64,000 nt of DNA, from assembly GCF_024662015.1 (NCBI RefSeq), contig NZ_CP102480.1:2142501-2206500 (forward strand), given 5' to 3'. The stretch is from Nisaea acidiphila. Its GTDB lineage: Bacteria > Pseudomonadota > Alphaproteobacteria > Thalassobaculales > Thalassobaculaceae. Made by a program: the position numbers and the translations under genes. This document shows positions 24,200-34,500 of the stretch, in pieces; the stretch's first letter is position 1; the number at the start of each line of letters is the position of its first letter. The notes beneath the pieces were generated by a model, which was not told where the DNA came from, made no database searches, and saw nothing but the letters and a program-made list of their open reading frames with translations.

Positions 24200-24400
24200 C
24201 TATTCTGTCTCGATGGTACCGTCGATGGTGACTTCGAGCCCCGCGGCGGGAACGGAGAGCACCACCTTCGCCTCAGCGGGACCGGTGAGGCTGCCATTTT
24301 CCACCGCCTTGCGGATCGCAGCCTCGATCTCGCGCTGCGAGGTCACGCCTACCTTCTTCAGGAACTTCCGCACGCTCATGTTGAAGACGTCTTCGTTCAT
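24200..24400 (-). CDS. DUF6494-like small protein
   Basis: This is a 66-residue protein: NMSVRKFLKKVGVTSQREIEAAIRKAVENG is a compact helical region, and VVLSVPAAGLEVTIDGTIE is a strand pair. It resembles the DUF6494 family. GGAGGAAACA stands directly before ATG 24400. The gene sits between the DUF6352-like gene and a small membrane protein on one strand, with short gaps, so a shared transcript is likely. Function is unknown. Confidence 0.65.
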   Translation of the reverse strand: MNEDVFNMSVRKFLKKVGVTSQREIEAAIRKAVENGSLTGPAEAKVVLSVPAAGLEVTIDGTIETE

Positions 24401-24432
24401 TGTTTCCTCCCTGTTTCCGGGTTCGGCACCGC

Positions 24433-25455
24433 TCACGCCGGCGGCGCGAGCGGCAGATTGACGAGAAGGTTCTGCGGCTTCATCCGCAAGACGCCCGACG
24501 GGTCCTGCGCCAGACCGAGATAGACCGGACGCCCGGCGATCGACGGCATCATCGCTTCCGGCGATTTGAACTCGAGGCGGAACAACGCCAGAAGATTGAC
24601 CATCTCCTCTTCCGGCACCTCGTCGCCCTGGTAGAGGGCGTTCAGGATCGCGCTGGAAGTGACGTCCAGCCCGATATGCCAGACCCATTTCTCGTCCGCG
24701 ATGCTGCGGACCGGCGCCACCGAAACCTCGACTCCGAGGAAATGCGCGACCCAAGCTTCCAGCACGCGGCAGAGCGCGTCGAGCCCCGGGCGGGTGAAGG
24801 TCAGGTCGAGCACGGTATCGAAGCGGTCGCTACGCTCCCAGTAGATCGAGGCATTCTCCTCGGTCAGCACATCCAGTTCGACCGAACGGAGCGGTGTGTC
24901 GTTCTCCGCGATCAGCCGTTCCAACGAGCTGTAGCCCTGTCCGGCCGCATGCATATCGACGATTTCCTCGTCGGCGCACATCACCGTGCCGTCCTGCAAC
25001 GTCACCCGCTGAGAGCGGAACAGCAGCTCCGCCGCGCGGGCCCGGAACGGGTCCGTCACGCCCTCCAGCATGTTCCGGCAGACGACATGGGCGAGCTGAT
25101 CGAGGAAAAGCGGCGGGATCGAGATACCGCCCTCGCGGAAGGTCGAGAGATAGAAGGCTTCGAGGCTGTCCGCAGCCAGCAGGGCGTCGCGAAAACCGAG
25201 AACGATCTGGTAGTTCTCCCGCCCGTCCGGATCGCCGAACGCCGCGAGCTCCATATCGCTGACCGGACGCCGGGGATCTTCCAGAAGCGCCGCATGGAGG
25301 CTGCGTTCGGTGGCGCAGGATTCCGCGACCGGTGCGATTTCGGGGCGCGCGAATAAGGCGCGCAGAAACGCATCGGTGACCGTGAGCCGGCCGTCCGCGT
25401 TCCGCTCCAGCAACCCATAGCCGGAGCTGATCCAGAAATCCCTCGCCTCAGCCAT
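24433..25455 (-). CDS. DUF6352-like protein of the fdh cluster
   Basis: This 340-residue protein has no signal peptide or membrane segment. The N-terminus MAEARDFWISSGYGLLERNADGRLTVTDAFLRA and the repeated RPEIAPV and ENYQIVLGF motifs match what I recall of DUF6352, seen in alphaproteobacteria near FDH accessory genes. The middle part (ISIPPLFLDQLAHVVCRNML) is helical. It lies 18 bases after the ligase-like gene. No catalytic motif is evident. The assignment is by recollection of family appearance and neighbourhood. Confidence 0.6.
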   Translation of the reverse strand: MAEARDFWISSGYGLLERNADGRLTVTDAFLRALFARPEIAPVAESCATERSLHAALLEDPRRPVSDMELAAFGDPDGRENYQIVLGFRDALLAADSLEAFYLSTFREGGISIPPLFLDQLAHVVCRNMLEGVTDPFRARAAELLFRSQRVTLQDGTVMCADEEIVDMHAAGQGYSSLERLIAENDTPLRSVELDVLTEENASIYWERSDRFDTVLDLTFTRPGLDALCRVLEAWVAHFLGVEVSVAPVRSIADEKWVWHIGLDVTSSAILNALYQGDEVPEEEMVNLLALFRLEFKSPEAMMPSIAGRPVYLGLAQDPSGVLRMKPQNLLVNLPLAPPA

Positions 25456-25473
25456 CGCGCCGCACCCGCACCG

Positions 25474-26223
25474 TCAATCCAGCGACCATGTCGGTTTCCT
25501 CACCACGTCGGTCAACGGCACCAGGGGCGTCTTCGTCTCGCCGAGCACCAGGCCGCCCTTCTCATCGAGCCCGAGCAGCGTACCGCGCCATTCCTTGCCG
25601 CCGAATTTCAGCTCCACGTTCTCCCCCCGCTTCGCCGCACGCGGCAGCCACATATCGGCAATGGGGCGCAGGCCTTCGGAGAGATAGCGGTTGGTCCAGA
25701 GCAGGAAATGGCGCGAGAAACTCTCCAGCAGGCTGCCGGTCGTAAGATCGCCGCAGCCTTCGTCGAAGAGCGTGGTGCGCTGCCGCGTCATGCCCGGCTC
25801 TGGCGCGTCGTCCCGCGGCGTCATCGCGAGCCGGATACCGAGCACGGCCCATTCCGGTTCGGGGTCTTCCGGATCGTCCCAGAGCGCCGGATCGACGGAA
25901 ATCGTCACGCCGCCGGCGAGCGCACCGTTCACGATCAGCCGGTCGGGCCAGCCGAAAAGCACCTCGACCTGCGGCGGCACCGTGGCACCGAGACAATCCC
26001 CGAGCGCCACCATCGCGACATGCACGGCCGCGAGGGTCTCGGACAACGGCCGGTCCGGGCCGAGGACGATCGCGCAAGCGAAATCCGTGGCGCTGTCGAG
26101 CCAGAACAGGCTCGCAGGATCGGCGCCATCCTTCGCGGCGGCAATCGCCGCCTCCAGAGGGTCGCTGCCCTCGAGCACGCGGCAGGGCCGATAGATTGGC
26201 GGAAAGGACAATTCGTCCAGCAT
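25474..26223 (-). CDS. Biotin/lipoate-protein-ligase-like protein
   Basis: The product has 249 residues. The fold of biotin/lipoate ligases is suggested by FPPIYRPCRVLEGSDPLEAAI, ATDFACAIVLGPDRPL, and the GWPDRLIVNGALAGGVTISV strand series; a C-terminal small beta domain (KEWRGTLLGLDEKGGLVLGE) resembles the DUF4444/BPL-C type. It lacks an obvious GRGRxG-type biotin motif, so it may act on another cofactor or be non-catalytic. It is the first gene of the four-gene minus-strand run next to the polyferredoxin, which places it with FDH biogenesis. That link is contextual only. Confidence 0.65.
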   Translation of the reverse strand: MLDELSFPPIYRPCRVLEGSDPLEAAIAAAKDGADPASLFWLDSATDFACAIVLGPDRPLSETLAAVHVAMVALGDCLGATVPPQVEVLFGWPDRLIVNGALAGGVTISVDPALWDDPEDPEPEWAVLGIRLAMTPRDDAPEPGMTRQRTTLFDEGCGDLTTGSLLESFSRHFLLWTNRYLSEGLRPIADMWLPRAAKRGENVELKFGGKEWRGTLLGLDEKGGLVLGETKTPLVPLTDVVRKPTWSLD

Positions 26224-26352
26224 GTTTCACTCCCTTGGCCCGAAACTAGCACGCCGTTTCGGACTGTCATGGCAGAATCGCCAACCGGATCGCCTCGTGA
26301 TAATCGAGTTTGGCAACATAGACAGAACAAAGCGTAGGGGGAGTGAGCAAGG

Positions 26353-28542
26353 GTGCAGGTTCGCGGACTGCTGATCGCAGCACATGGGCTGCACCAGGCC
26401 GGCCGAATCGCCGAGGCCGTCAGCGGCTACCGACGGGTGCTCACGGCTGCGCCCGCCGAAGCCGACAGCTGGCACCTGCTCGGCACAGCGATGCTGCAGG
26501 CATCCCGCCCCGGCCCGGCAGCCGCCTGCATCTCCAAGGGCCTTGTCGCGCATCCCGCCCGACACGACTTCCGCCTCAACCTCGGCTTTGCGCTGATCGA
26601 CTCCGGCCGCATCGAAGAGGCCGCATCGGTGCTCGACACGGCCTGCCGGCAAGCGCCGGGCGAGGCCTCGTACTGGAGTGCCTGCGCCGCCGCACGCAAA
26701 CGGCTCGGAGATCAGCGTGGAACGGAAAAGGCGTACCGCGCCGCACTTGTCCTCGCCCCGGCCGACAGCACCTCACTCTACAATCTCGCGCTCGCGCTAC
26801 AGGAAAACGGCGATGCGGAAAGGGCAGCGAGTCTCTACGGGCGGACACTTTCTTTCGATCCGTTGAACAGGACCGCCCGCGCCAATCGGGCCCAGGCTCT
26901 GAAGAGCCTCGATAAGGTCAACGAGGCCATCCGCGAGTTCCGGCGCGCACTCGTGCTCTCGCCGGACGATGCGACATTGCTGAACGACCTCGGCATCCTG
27001 CTCTGGGCGGAAAAATGCGTCCGCGACGCCATCGACCTCTACTCCCGCGCCATGACTGCAGCACCAGAGCGGGCAGAGATCGCCCGGAACCTGACCGGGG
27101 CGCTCGCGAGTTCAGGCCGATACGAAACCGCTCTCGAAGTCTACGGAAAGGCGATCGAGACGCACCCGGAAGATCCCGGCTTTCCGGTCCGGAGGGCCTT
27201 TGCTCTCCCCGTCATCGCGCGGGATCTCGCGCAGATTGATGAAGCCCGGCTGAAGATCGCCGGTTTTCTCGCCTCGCCGGACGCGGAACGGATCCGGCTC
27301 TCGGATCCTCTGACGGAAGTCGGCGCGGCGAACTTCTATCTCGTCTATCACGGCCGCAACGACCGCACTCTCGCGGAGGGGATCAGCGCCTTCTACCGCC
27401 GTGCGTGCCCGGCGCTGAATTTCATCGCGCCGCATTGCGCGGACGGGCCCAAACACGGCGACAAAATCGAACTTGGTATCTGCTCGAAATATCTCGCGGG
27501 CCATACGATCGGCGCAGTGTTCGGAGAACTCGTCACGGGGTTCGACAGGGACCGTTTTCGTCTCACCCTGCTCCGCCCGCCCGGCCTGAGAGACGCCGCA
27601 GCGGCAAAGATCGCTGCCGGCTTCGACAGGGTGGTCGAACTGCCTGCGGATATCGGGCGCGCGGCGACGGTCGCGGCGGAGTGCCACCTCGATGCATTGC
27701 TCTATACCGATATCGGTATGGAGCCGTTCACCTACTTTCTCGCCCATACGCGGCTCGCCCCCGTGCAATGGGCGACCTGGGGGCATCCGGTCACGACGGG
27801 TATCAGCACGGTCGACGTCTATCTCTCACCGGACTGTTTCGAGCCCGAAGGCGCGGATGCGCACTATGCCGAGCGGCTGGTGAGGAGTCCGAGCATCCCG
27901 ATGGTCTACCGGGACGGCCCGGTACCTCCGCCGGCGGAGAAGAGCGCATTCGGATTGCCGGAGAACGGACCGCTCTATCTCTGCCCGCAGAACCTTTTCA
28001 AGCTGCACCCGGATTACGACCATGTCTTCGCCGATATCCTGCGGCGCGATACGCGCGGCACGCTGGGCCTGATCGAAGGCGCCAACCCGGAATGGACGGA
28101 GAGGCTGAAGACCCGTCTCCAAACCGTTCTCGGCAGCGCAATGGAGCGGGTGCGGTTCCTGCCTTATCTGCCGAAGAATGAATATATGCGTTTGCTCGGC
28201 GCGGCAGAGGTGATGCTGGACCCGATCCATTTCGGCGGCAGCAACACGACTCTCGGCGGGTTCGCCGCCGGTACCCCGGTGATCACTTGGCCCGGACCCT
28301 ACATGCGCGGACGCATGACCGCAGGACTATACCGCACCATGGGGATCGAGGATTGCATTGCCGCGGACCATTCGGACTATGCCGCTAAGGCGGTCGAGAT
28401 CGCCAACGACCCCGCATGGCGCGCCGATGTCGCCCAGCGGATCCGGGAGGCACGGCCGGCAGTCGTCGGGACCACCGGCGCTTCGGACGATCTCGGAAAC
28501 CTGCTGGCGGAGGCCGTCAGCTCGCGGAGCGGTTCGCGATAA
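26353..28542 (+). CDS. TPR protein with GT41/SPINDLY-type O-GlcNAc-transferase-like domain
   Basis: This is a 729-residue cytoplasmic protein. Residues about 1-280 are seven or so tetratricopeptide repeats (for example SWHLLGTAMLQASRPGPAAACI and TARANRAQALKSLDKVNEAI). Residues about 345-720 carry the GT41-like region: APVQWATWGHPVTTG, YLCPQNLFKLHPDYD, and FLPYLPKNEYMRLLGAAEVMLDPIHFGGSNTTLGGFAAGTPVITWPG, the nucleotide-sugar-binding half. It may glycosylate proteins such as flagellins or other surface proteins; the acceptor is unknown. The start is GTG at 26353. The 3' end overlaps the convergent cupin gene by 26 bases. Confidence 0.8.
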   Translation: MQVRGLLIAAHGLHQAGRIAEAVSGYRRVLTAAPAEADSWHLLGTAMLQASRPGPAAACISKGLVAHPARHDFRLNLGFALIDSGRIEEAASVLDTACRQAPGEASYWSACAAARKRLGDQRGTEKAYRAALVLAPADSTSLYNLALALQENGDAERAASLYGRTLSFDPLNRTARANRAQALKSLDKVNEAIREFRRALVLSPDDATLLNDLGILLWAEKCVRDAIDLYSRAMTAAPERAEIARNLTGALASSGRYETALEVYGKAIETHPEDPGFPVRRAFALPVIARDLAQIDEARLKIAGFLASPDAERIRLSDPLTEVGAANFYLVYHGRNDRTLAEGISAFYRRACPALNFIAPHCADGPKHGDKIELGICSKYLAGHTIGAVFGELVTGFDRDRFRLTLLRPPGLRDAAAAKIAAGFDRVVELPADIGRAATVAAECHLDALLYTDIGMEPFTYFLAHTRLAPVQWATWGHPVTTGISTVDVYLSPDCFEPEGADAHYAERLVRSPSIPMVYRDGPVPPPAEKSAFGLPENGPLYLCPQNLFKLHPDYDHVFADILRRDTRGTLGLIEGANPEWTERLKTRLQTVLGSAMERVRFLPYLPKNEYMRLLGAAEVMLDPIHFGGSNTTLGGFAAGTPVITWPGPYMRGRMTAGLYRTMGIEDCIAADHSDYAAKAVEIANDPAWRADVAQRIREARPAVVGTTGASDDLGNLLAEAVSSRSGSR

Positions 28543-29059
28543 GCTCGGCCTTACCCGTCTCCATGTCGTAGCGCAGGCGTGGCTCGTTCTCGAGCGGGCG
28601 GCCGGTCACCCTGACGAAGCAGGCTCTTGCGGGGTAATCGATCGCATGAATCTCCCGCACGTCGTAGAAGCCGGCATCGCCCGGCTTCAGTCGATAAGTC
28701 TTCACATGCTCGATCGTTGCCGCGCCGTCGCCGCTACCGCCGTCGACACGCTTGAACTCGCTCATGTCGGTATATTCCTTGGCCTGACCGTAGATCGCCC
28801 AGGACGTGCCATGATCGTGCGGCGGCGAGGCGTGCGGCTTCTCGTTGACATGGGCCAGAACGACGAATTCCAGTTCGTCGTCGCGGTAAAGTTCGGTCAC
28901 GCCCAGCGGCGCACCCTTGCCGCAAACCTCTTCGACGAACGCGTCGTTTTGCAGAAGCTTCTCAAGCTTCGCGCGCACCGCGTCGCGGCCTTCCGCATTG
29001 TTGTTCGCCGCCAGAATGTCGTGACTTTCGCGGCAGAACTCGTCCAGACCGTATGCCAT
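28517..29059 (-). CDS. Cupin protein resembling cysteine-dioxygenase-type enzymes
   Basis: The product has 180 residues. ASPPHDHGTSWAIYGQAKEYTDM contains the HxH of a metal-binding cupin motif, and a later DVREIHAIDYP supplies the third histidine, as in cysteine dioxygenase-like enzymes. The family includes thiol dioxygenases, but the substrate cannot be assigned. It stands alone on the minus strand between a convergent glycosyltransferase gene and hldE. Length and the single-cupin arrangement are normal. Confidence 0.65.
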   Translation of the reverse strand: MAYGLDEFCRESHDILAANNNAEGRDAVRAKLEKLLQNDAFVEEVCGKGAPLGVTELYRDDELEFVVLAHVNEKPHASPPHDHGTSWAIYGQAKEYTDMSEFKRVDGGSGDGAATIEHVKTYRLKPGDAGFYDVREIHAIDYPARACFVRVTGRPLENEPRLRYDMETGKAELIANRSAS

Positions 29060-29180
29060 GCCGGATCTCCCTTTGATTTCGTGACTTTCGCCGCCGGTTC
29101 GAATGCCGGTGGATTGATATCGCGGTCCATTCTCCCCCCAACCGTGGAGGAAGACAACGGACTGAATGCCGCAAGACTGG

Positions 29181-30656
29181 TTATTTGCCGGCGTTCATCC
29201 GCGCGATAGTCGCCGTGGTGCTGTGGCCATCCTCAAGCTGCGCGAGCACGACCTTACCGCCGTAAGACTGCACAAACTCGGCACCGACCACCGTCTCGAC
29301 CGTGTAGTCCGCACCTTTGATCAGCACGTCGGGACGCACGGTCTCGATGAGTTCCATCGGCGTATCCTCACCGAAGATCGCGACCGCATCGACCGTCGCA
29401 AGCGAAGCAAGCACCGCGGCGCGGGAGGCTTCCGACTGGACCGGCCGCGTCGGGCCCTTCAGGCGCGCAACCGATGCATCACTGTTGAGCCCGACGATAA
29501 GCCTGTCGCAAGCCGCCTTGGCCTGACGCATCAGCGAGACATGCCCCGGATGCAGCAGATCGAAACAACCGTTAGTGAAACCGACCCGAAGCCCCTGATC
29601 GCGCCATTCCTTCGCCCGCCTGGCAATCATGTCGGCCGAGGCGACCTTGACCTCGCCCTGCAGAAGGTCGTGGGCCCGGAACGCAGCGGCGAGTTCGGAT
29701 GCGTAGGCGACGGCCGTTCCCATCTTGCCGACGACAATCCCGGCGGCGGCATTAGCAAGCTCGATACCATGCGCAACCGGCAACCCGCGCCCGAGAGCCG
29801 CAGCCAGCACCGCGACGACGGTGTCACCGGCACCGGACACATCGAACACTTCCCGCGCCGCCGCTTCGAAATGCAGAGGCTCGGCATCCCGGTCGCCGCT
29901 TACATAAGTCATGCCGTCCTGGCTGCGCGTTACCAATACGGACTCGACGCCGGCATGCGCGATGATGTGACGCGCCGCGGCAACGATGGCTTCCACATTA
30001 TCGACCGGCATTCCGCTCGCCTCGTAAAGCTCGCGCCGGTTCGGCGTGATCACCGTCGCTCCGCGATACCGACCGTAGTAGGTCCCTTTCGGATCGACGA
30101 TCACCGGGCGCCCCTTCTTGCGGGCGGTCTCGATAAGCTGTGTCAGACCGGACTGGCTGAGCAGCCCCTTGCCGTAATCGGACAGAACCAGCGCAGAGGA
30201 TTGATCCAGGTCCGCGACTGCGCGCGAGATCATATCCTCCTCGACAGCGGCATCGATTGCGCCGACATTTTCCTGGTCCGCCCGCAGCAGCTGCTGTGCG
30301 CCCGCCACGTAGCGCACTTTGATTGTGGTCTCACGGCCCGGGATGGTCAGCAGGTGGCTCTCGACACCCGTTTCCTCGGCAACCAGCCCTGTAAGTTCGC
30401 GACCCGCCGCATCACGACCGATGACGGAGATGAAGCAGGCCTCGGCGCCGAGCGCGACAAGGTTGCGTACGACGTTTCCCGCCCCGCCCAGCATTGCGGT
30501 CTCACGCTGGATTCGGAGTACCGGTACGGGCGCCTCCGGCGAAATCCGGTCGACGCTCCCATAGACGAAGCGGTCGAGCATCGCATCGCCGACACAGAGC
30601 AATCGGACCCCCGCGAGCGAGTCGACCTTGGCTGCGAGATCGGAATCGTGGGTCAT
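29181..30656 (-). CDS. hldE: HldE, bifunctional heptose 7-phosphate kinase / heptose 1-phosphate adenylyltransferase
   Basis: This 491-residue fusion has an N-terminal PfkB-type kinase domain (about 1-325) with GGAGNVVRNLVALG and the catalytic DVSGAGDTVVAVLAAA motif. The C-terminal nucleotidyltransferase (about 355-491) shows GFTNGCFDLLHPGHVSLM with the HxGH motif and a late KGADYTVETVVG. It makes ADP-D-glycero-beta-D-manno-heptose precursors for the LPS inner core. It overlaps gmhA by 4 bases (ATGA at 30653-30656), so the two are coupled. Both pathway domains look intact. Confidence 0.95.
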   Translation of the reverse strand: MTHDSDLAAKVDSLAGVRLLCVGDAMLDRFVYGSVDRISPEAPVPVLRIQRETAMLGGAGNVVRNLVALGAEACFISVIGRDAAGRELTGLVAEETGVESHLLTIPGRETTIKVRYVAGAQQLLRADQENVGAIDAAVEEDMISRAVADLDQSSALVLSDYGKGLLSQSGLTQLIETARKKGRPVIVDPKGTYYGRYRGATVITPNRRELYEASGMPVDNVEAIVAAARHIIAHAGVESVLVTRSQDGMTYVSGDRDAEPLHFEAAAREVFDVSGAGDTVVAVLAAALGRGLPVAHGIELANAAAGIVVGKMGTAVAYASELAAAFRAHDLLQGEVKVASADMIARRAKEWRDQGLRVGFTNGCFDLLHPGHVSLMRQAKAACDRLIVGLNSDASVARLKGPTRPVQSEASRAAVLASLATVDAVAIFGEDTPMELIETVRPDVLIKGADYTVETVVGAEFVQSYGGKVVLAQLEDGHSTTATIARMNAGK

Positions 30657-31240
30657 TTGGCCTCCGCGAGACCGAGCTCGATTTCAATCGCACCGCAAAG
30701 CGAGTGACCAATGGTGATGTGCATTTCCTGGATCCGGTTCGAGGCATCGTGCGGAACCACGATCAGGGGATCCGCAAGTCCGACCATGTCGCCGCCGCCC
30801 CGACCGGCGAAACCGGCCGCGACCAGCCCCAACCGGCGCGCCGCCTTCAGCCCCTCGATCACGTTCGGCGAGGTGCCGGAGGTCGATATACCGATGGCGA
30901 CGTCCTCCGGTTTTCCAAGCGCCTCAATCTGCCGGGCGAACAGTTGATCAAACCCAAGGTCATTGCCCGCCGCCGTCAGGGCGGAACTGTCCGTCGTAAG
31001 CGCGATCGCCGCGATCGCCGGGCGGTCCTTCACATAGCGGATCGTGAACTCCGTCGCGAGATGCTGCGCATCCGCCGCGCTGCCACCGTTCCCGAAAAAC
31101 AGCAGCTTTCCGCCGTTCCTGATCGCAGCGACACAGCGTTCGGTCAGTTCGGAGAACGGAGCGGAAAGCATCTTACGCGCATCCGCCGCCACTCTCAGAT
31201 GCTCATCGAACTCGCTCTCGAAGAACGCGCCGAGATTCAT
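30653..31240 (-). CDS. gmhA: GmhA, sedoheptulose-7-phosphate isomerase
   Basis: This 195-residue SIS-domain isomerase converts sedoheptulose 7-phosphate to D-glycero-D-manno-heptose 7-phosphate, the first step of ADP-heptose synthesis. Motifs are LLFFGNGGSAADAQHLATEF, ALTTDSSALTAAGND and GISTSGTSPNVIEGL, which form the phosphosugar site, and HITIGHSLC near the C-terminus. It precedes hldE in the same transcript. The region upstream to 31,577 is AT-rich and shared with the divergent RTX gene. Confidence 0.94.
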   Translation of the reverse strand: MNLGAFFESEFDEHLRVAADARKMLSAPFSELTERCVAAIRNGGKLLFFGNGGSAADAQHLATEFTIRYVKDRPAIAAIALTTDSSALTAAGNDLGFDQLFARQIEALGKPEDVAIGISTSGTSPNVIEGLKAARRLGLVAAGFAGRGGGDMVGLADPLIVVPHDASNRIQEMHITIGHSLCGAIEIELGLAEAK

Positions 31241-31577
31241 ATCACTTAAGGCTCCGGCCCCAATGGTTGTGCGCTTTTTGCCCGAGTTGCCACACGGCGC
31301 GCCGACGTTATCCCAAATGCCGACGACCGCATCAAGAAAACCTGATTTTCGAGTAATCGAAGAAAATTAGATCGAATTTTATTGATTTTTGGGAATCAAT
31401 CTGTAGAGTATGTTTAGTAGCTTGTGATATAAGCTATTTCGTCGCAGAAAGAGACGCTCCAATGTATGCACAAAGCAGCCTCAAAGCCCACTTTCTTTGC
31501 ATTTTCTTCACACTTTTCTGCGATAATTTGCGGCTGACGAGCGCTAACCCACAACATATGCGCTCTGCGGGATAATT
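31241..31577. promoter_or_regulatory. AT-rich divergent promoter region with two dyads
   Basis: This 337-base gap between divergent gmhA and the first giant RTX gene is clearly more AT-rich than its surroundings. Two perfect dyads are present: ATTGATT (31381-31387) with AATCAAT (31394-31400), spacer 6, and TAGCTT (31418-31423) with AAGCTA (31431-31436), spacer 7. GATAAT at 31522-31527 could be a -10 element for the RTX gene, without a good -35. No other gene is visible here. Confidence 0.5.
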
Positions 31578-34500
31578 ATGGCCGAGCTTGACGGAACCAA
31601 CGGGAACGACACCCTGCTAGGGACGAACGCCGCCGATACGATCGACGGCGGAGCCGGTGAAGATTCCATCGTTGGCGGCGCGGGCGATGATCTCCTTCTG
31701 GGGAGCGCTGGCTCCAAGGATTCCATCAACGAGCTTGAATACAACGATACGCTCTCAGGCGGAACCGGCAACGATACGATGCGCGGTGGCGGCGGAGACG
31801 ATACCTACGAGTTTCGCATCGGCGACGGCCGCGACGAGATTCTCGATGAATATCACTTCTACGAACAAAACCCGCTTGGCGGGCTCCAGCCTGTCCAGGA
31901 GGGCGACGGCGGGTTCGATACGCTGAGTTTCGGCCCGGGCATCACACCCGACAATCTCTGGATCTCGATCAGCAACGGCGACCTGTACGTCGCGATCCTG
32001 CAACCAGGTGTGGACCCCTTCGATTCCGAAGATATGGTCGTGATCCAGAATTGGGCCGACTCTTACAACAGGATCGAACAATTCACCTTTGACGACGGCA
32101 CCGTCTGGTCGGTCGAAGAGATTCTCGGAAATATCTCGGGCACCGACGGCGCCGACACCGTCGAGTGGGGCGGAAGCGAAGGCGTAGGTGTCGCATCCGG
32201 TAACGGCGACGACTCCGTCAGCGGCGGCATGGGCGCGGACACGCTCGGCGGCGGCAGCGGCGGCGACACGCTCGCTGCCGGCGGCGGGGATGACGGTGTC
32301 TTTGGTAACGAAGGCAGCGACAGCCTTTTCGGCGAGGCCGGAAACGATACCGTCGACGGCGGCACGGGCAACGACACCATTGACGGCGGGGACGGCGACG
32401 ACAGCCTCAAGGGCGGCGATGGCGACGACCTGATCCGCGGCTCCGGCGGCGAGCAAGGCAATATCAACGAATCTGCCGGCAACGACACGCTATCCGGCGG
32501 CGCGGGCGCGGATACATTGCGCGGCGGCGGCGGGGACGATTTATACCAGTTCGGTACCGGCGACGGTCGGGACCTGCTTCACGACGAGTACATACACACG
32601 CAGCTCACGCCGAGTGGAGAGATTGTTCTCTTTACCCGCGATGAAAATGCCGGCAACGACACGATCGCGTTCGAGGACGGAATCACCGCAGAGGATCTGT
32701 GGATCAATCTTGTCGGCGATGACCTCATCGTCGGTATTCGCGACGGCGAGACAGATATCACCGGTCTTGAGGACCAGATCACGATCGTCGACTGGCGCGA
32801 CAGCCTGAACCGGATCGAAACCTTCGAGTTCGACGACGGCAGTCATATGGATGTTACGGACATCCTGCAGAACATTTCCGGCAGTGCCGGGAACGACACG
32901 CTGACCTGGAGCGGTTCCGAAAGCACCGCAATGGATGGCGCGGACGGCGATGACTCCCTCAGCGCCGGAGCCGGAAACGACTCGCTGACCGGTGGAGACG
33001 GCGACGACACCATCCAGCTCGGGAACGGCGACAATCTCGGGATCGGCGGCAGCGGCGCCGACTCGATCATCGGCGGCGCGGGCCAGGACACGATCGGCGG
33101 CGGCTCCGGGGACGACTATATCGACGGCGGCGAGGGTAGCGACCTCCTGGTCGGCAACGACGGCAACGACACGCTCCGCGGCAGTGCCGGAGAGCGCGGC
33201 ACGCTCAACGAGGGAGCCGCCTCCGATACGCTTTCCGGCGGTGCCGGAGACGACGAGTTGCGCGGTGGCGGCGGCAGCGACACCTATATCTATCGCGCCG
33301 GCGAAGGGCACGATCAGATCCTCGACGAGTATGTCTATACCGGCCGTTCTCCCCTCGGGGCGGTTTACTCGCCCGTAGACAAGGACGGCGGCACCGACGA
33401 CCGGCTCCAGCTCGTCGGCGAAGGAATCGTGGACACCACGACCATTTCCCTCGACGGATCGACCCTCTATGTCGGCGTCGGCGGGAATGGTGCCGAGGAT
33501 ATCACCAGCTATGACGATCTGGTTCAGATCAACCGCTGGACCGAGGATTTCCGACAGGTCGAGAATTTCGAGTTCGTCGATGACGGAGTGACCGTCACCA
33601 GCGATCAGCTGCAGAGCGTCTTCGACTCGATCAGCAATGGCGACGACCTGATCGATGCGAGCTTCATCGGCCTGGGCCTCGATGCCGGTGCCGGAAACGA
33701 CACTGTCGAAGGCAGCGACTATTCGGACCGTTTCGACGGCGGCAGCGGAGACGATCTGCTGAGCGGCGCCGGCGGTAACGATCTGCTCGACGGCGGCAGC
33801 GGCAATGACACGCTTGCCGGCGGCACGGGCAGCGACACCTTCAGCGGAACCCCGGCATCTCTCGACGGCGACCTGATCGCCGACTACGAGTATCAGGATG
33901 TTGTGCGTCTGGAAAACACCCAGATTGCCGAAAGCAACGTCACGCTGACGGCGGAAAACGGACAGACCACGGTCGAAATCGATACCGGCAGCGGGACGGG
34001 AACGACCTTCACCCTCAATGGCGAGTTCATCGGCGTTGAAGTGGTGCAGGAGGGTGACAATAGCGAGCTGCGCTTCACGACCGAATCCCTCGACGACACA
34101 CTGATCGGCACCGAAGCCGACGATACGATCAACGGCGGCGGCGGCAGCGATTATATCGACGGGGCCGGCGGCAACGACTTCCTGATCGGCGGCGACGGAA
34201 ACGACACGGTCAGCGGCTCGGCCGGCGCCGACACTGTCATCGGCGGCGAAGGCAATGACAGCCTAGACGGCGCGGCGGGCGACGACAGCATCACCGGCGA
34301 TGGCGGGTCCGACACGATCCAGGCCGGCGACGGTAATGACAGCGTCGATGGCGGCGTCGGCAACGACACGCTGAGCGGCGGTGCCGGCGACGACACCATG
34401 ACCGGCGGTGCCGGCGACGATCTCGTCGATGGCGGCGACGGTAACGACACCCTCACCGGCGCCGACGGCGACGACACCGTGCTCGGCGGTGCCGGCGAGG

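Noticed and set aside
29060..29180. Possible terminator or small gene between the cupin gene and hldE
   Set aside because: No stable stem with a T-run and no frame with start signals was found in these 121 bases.
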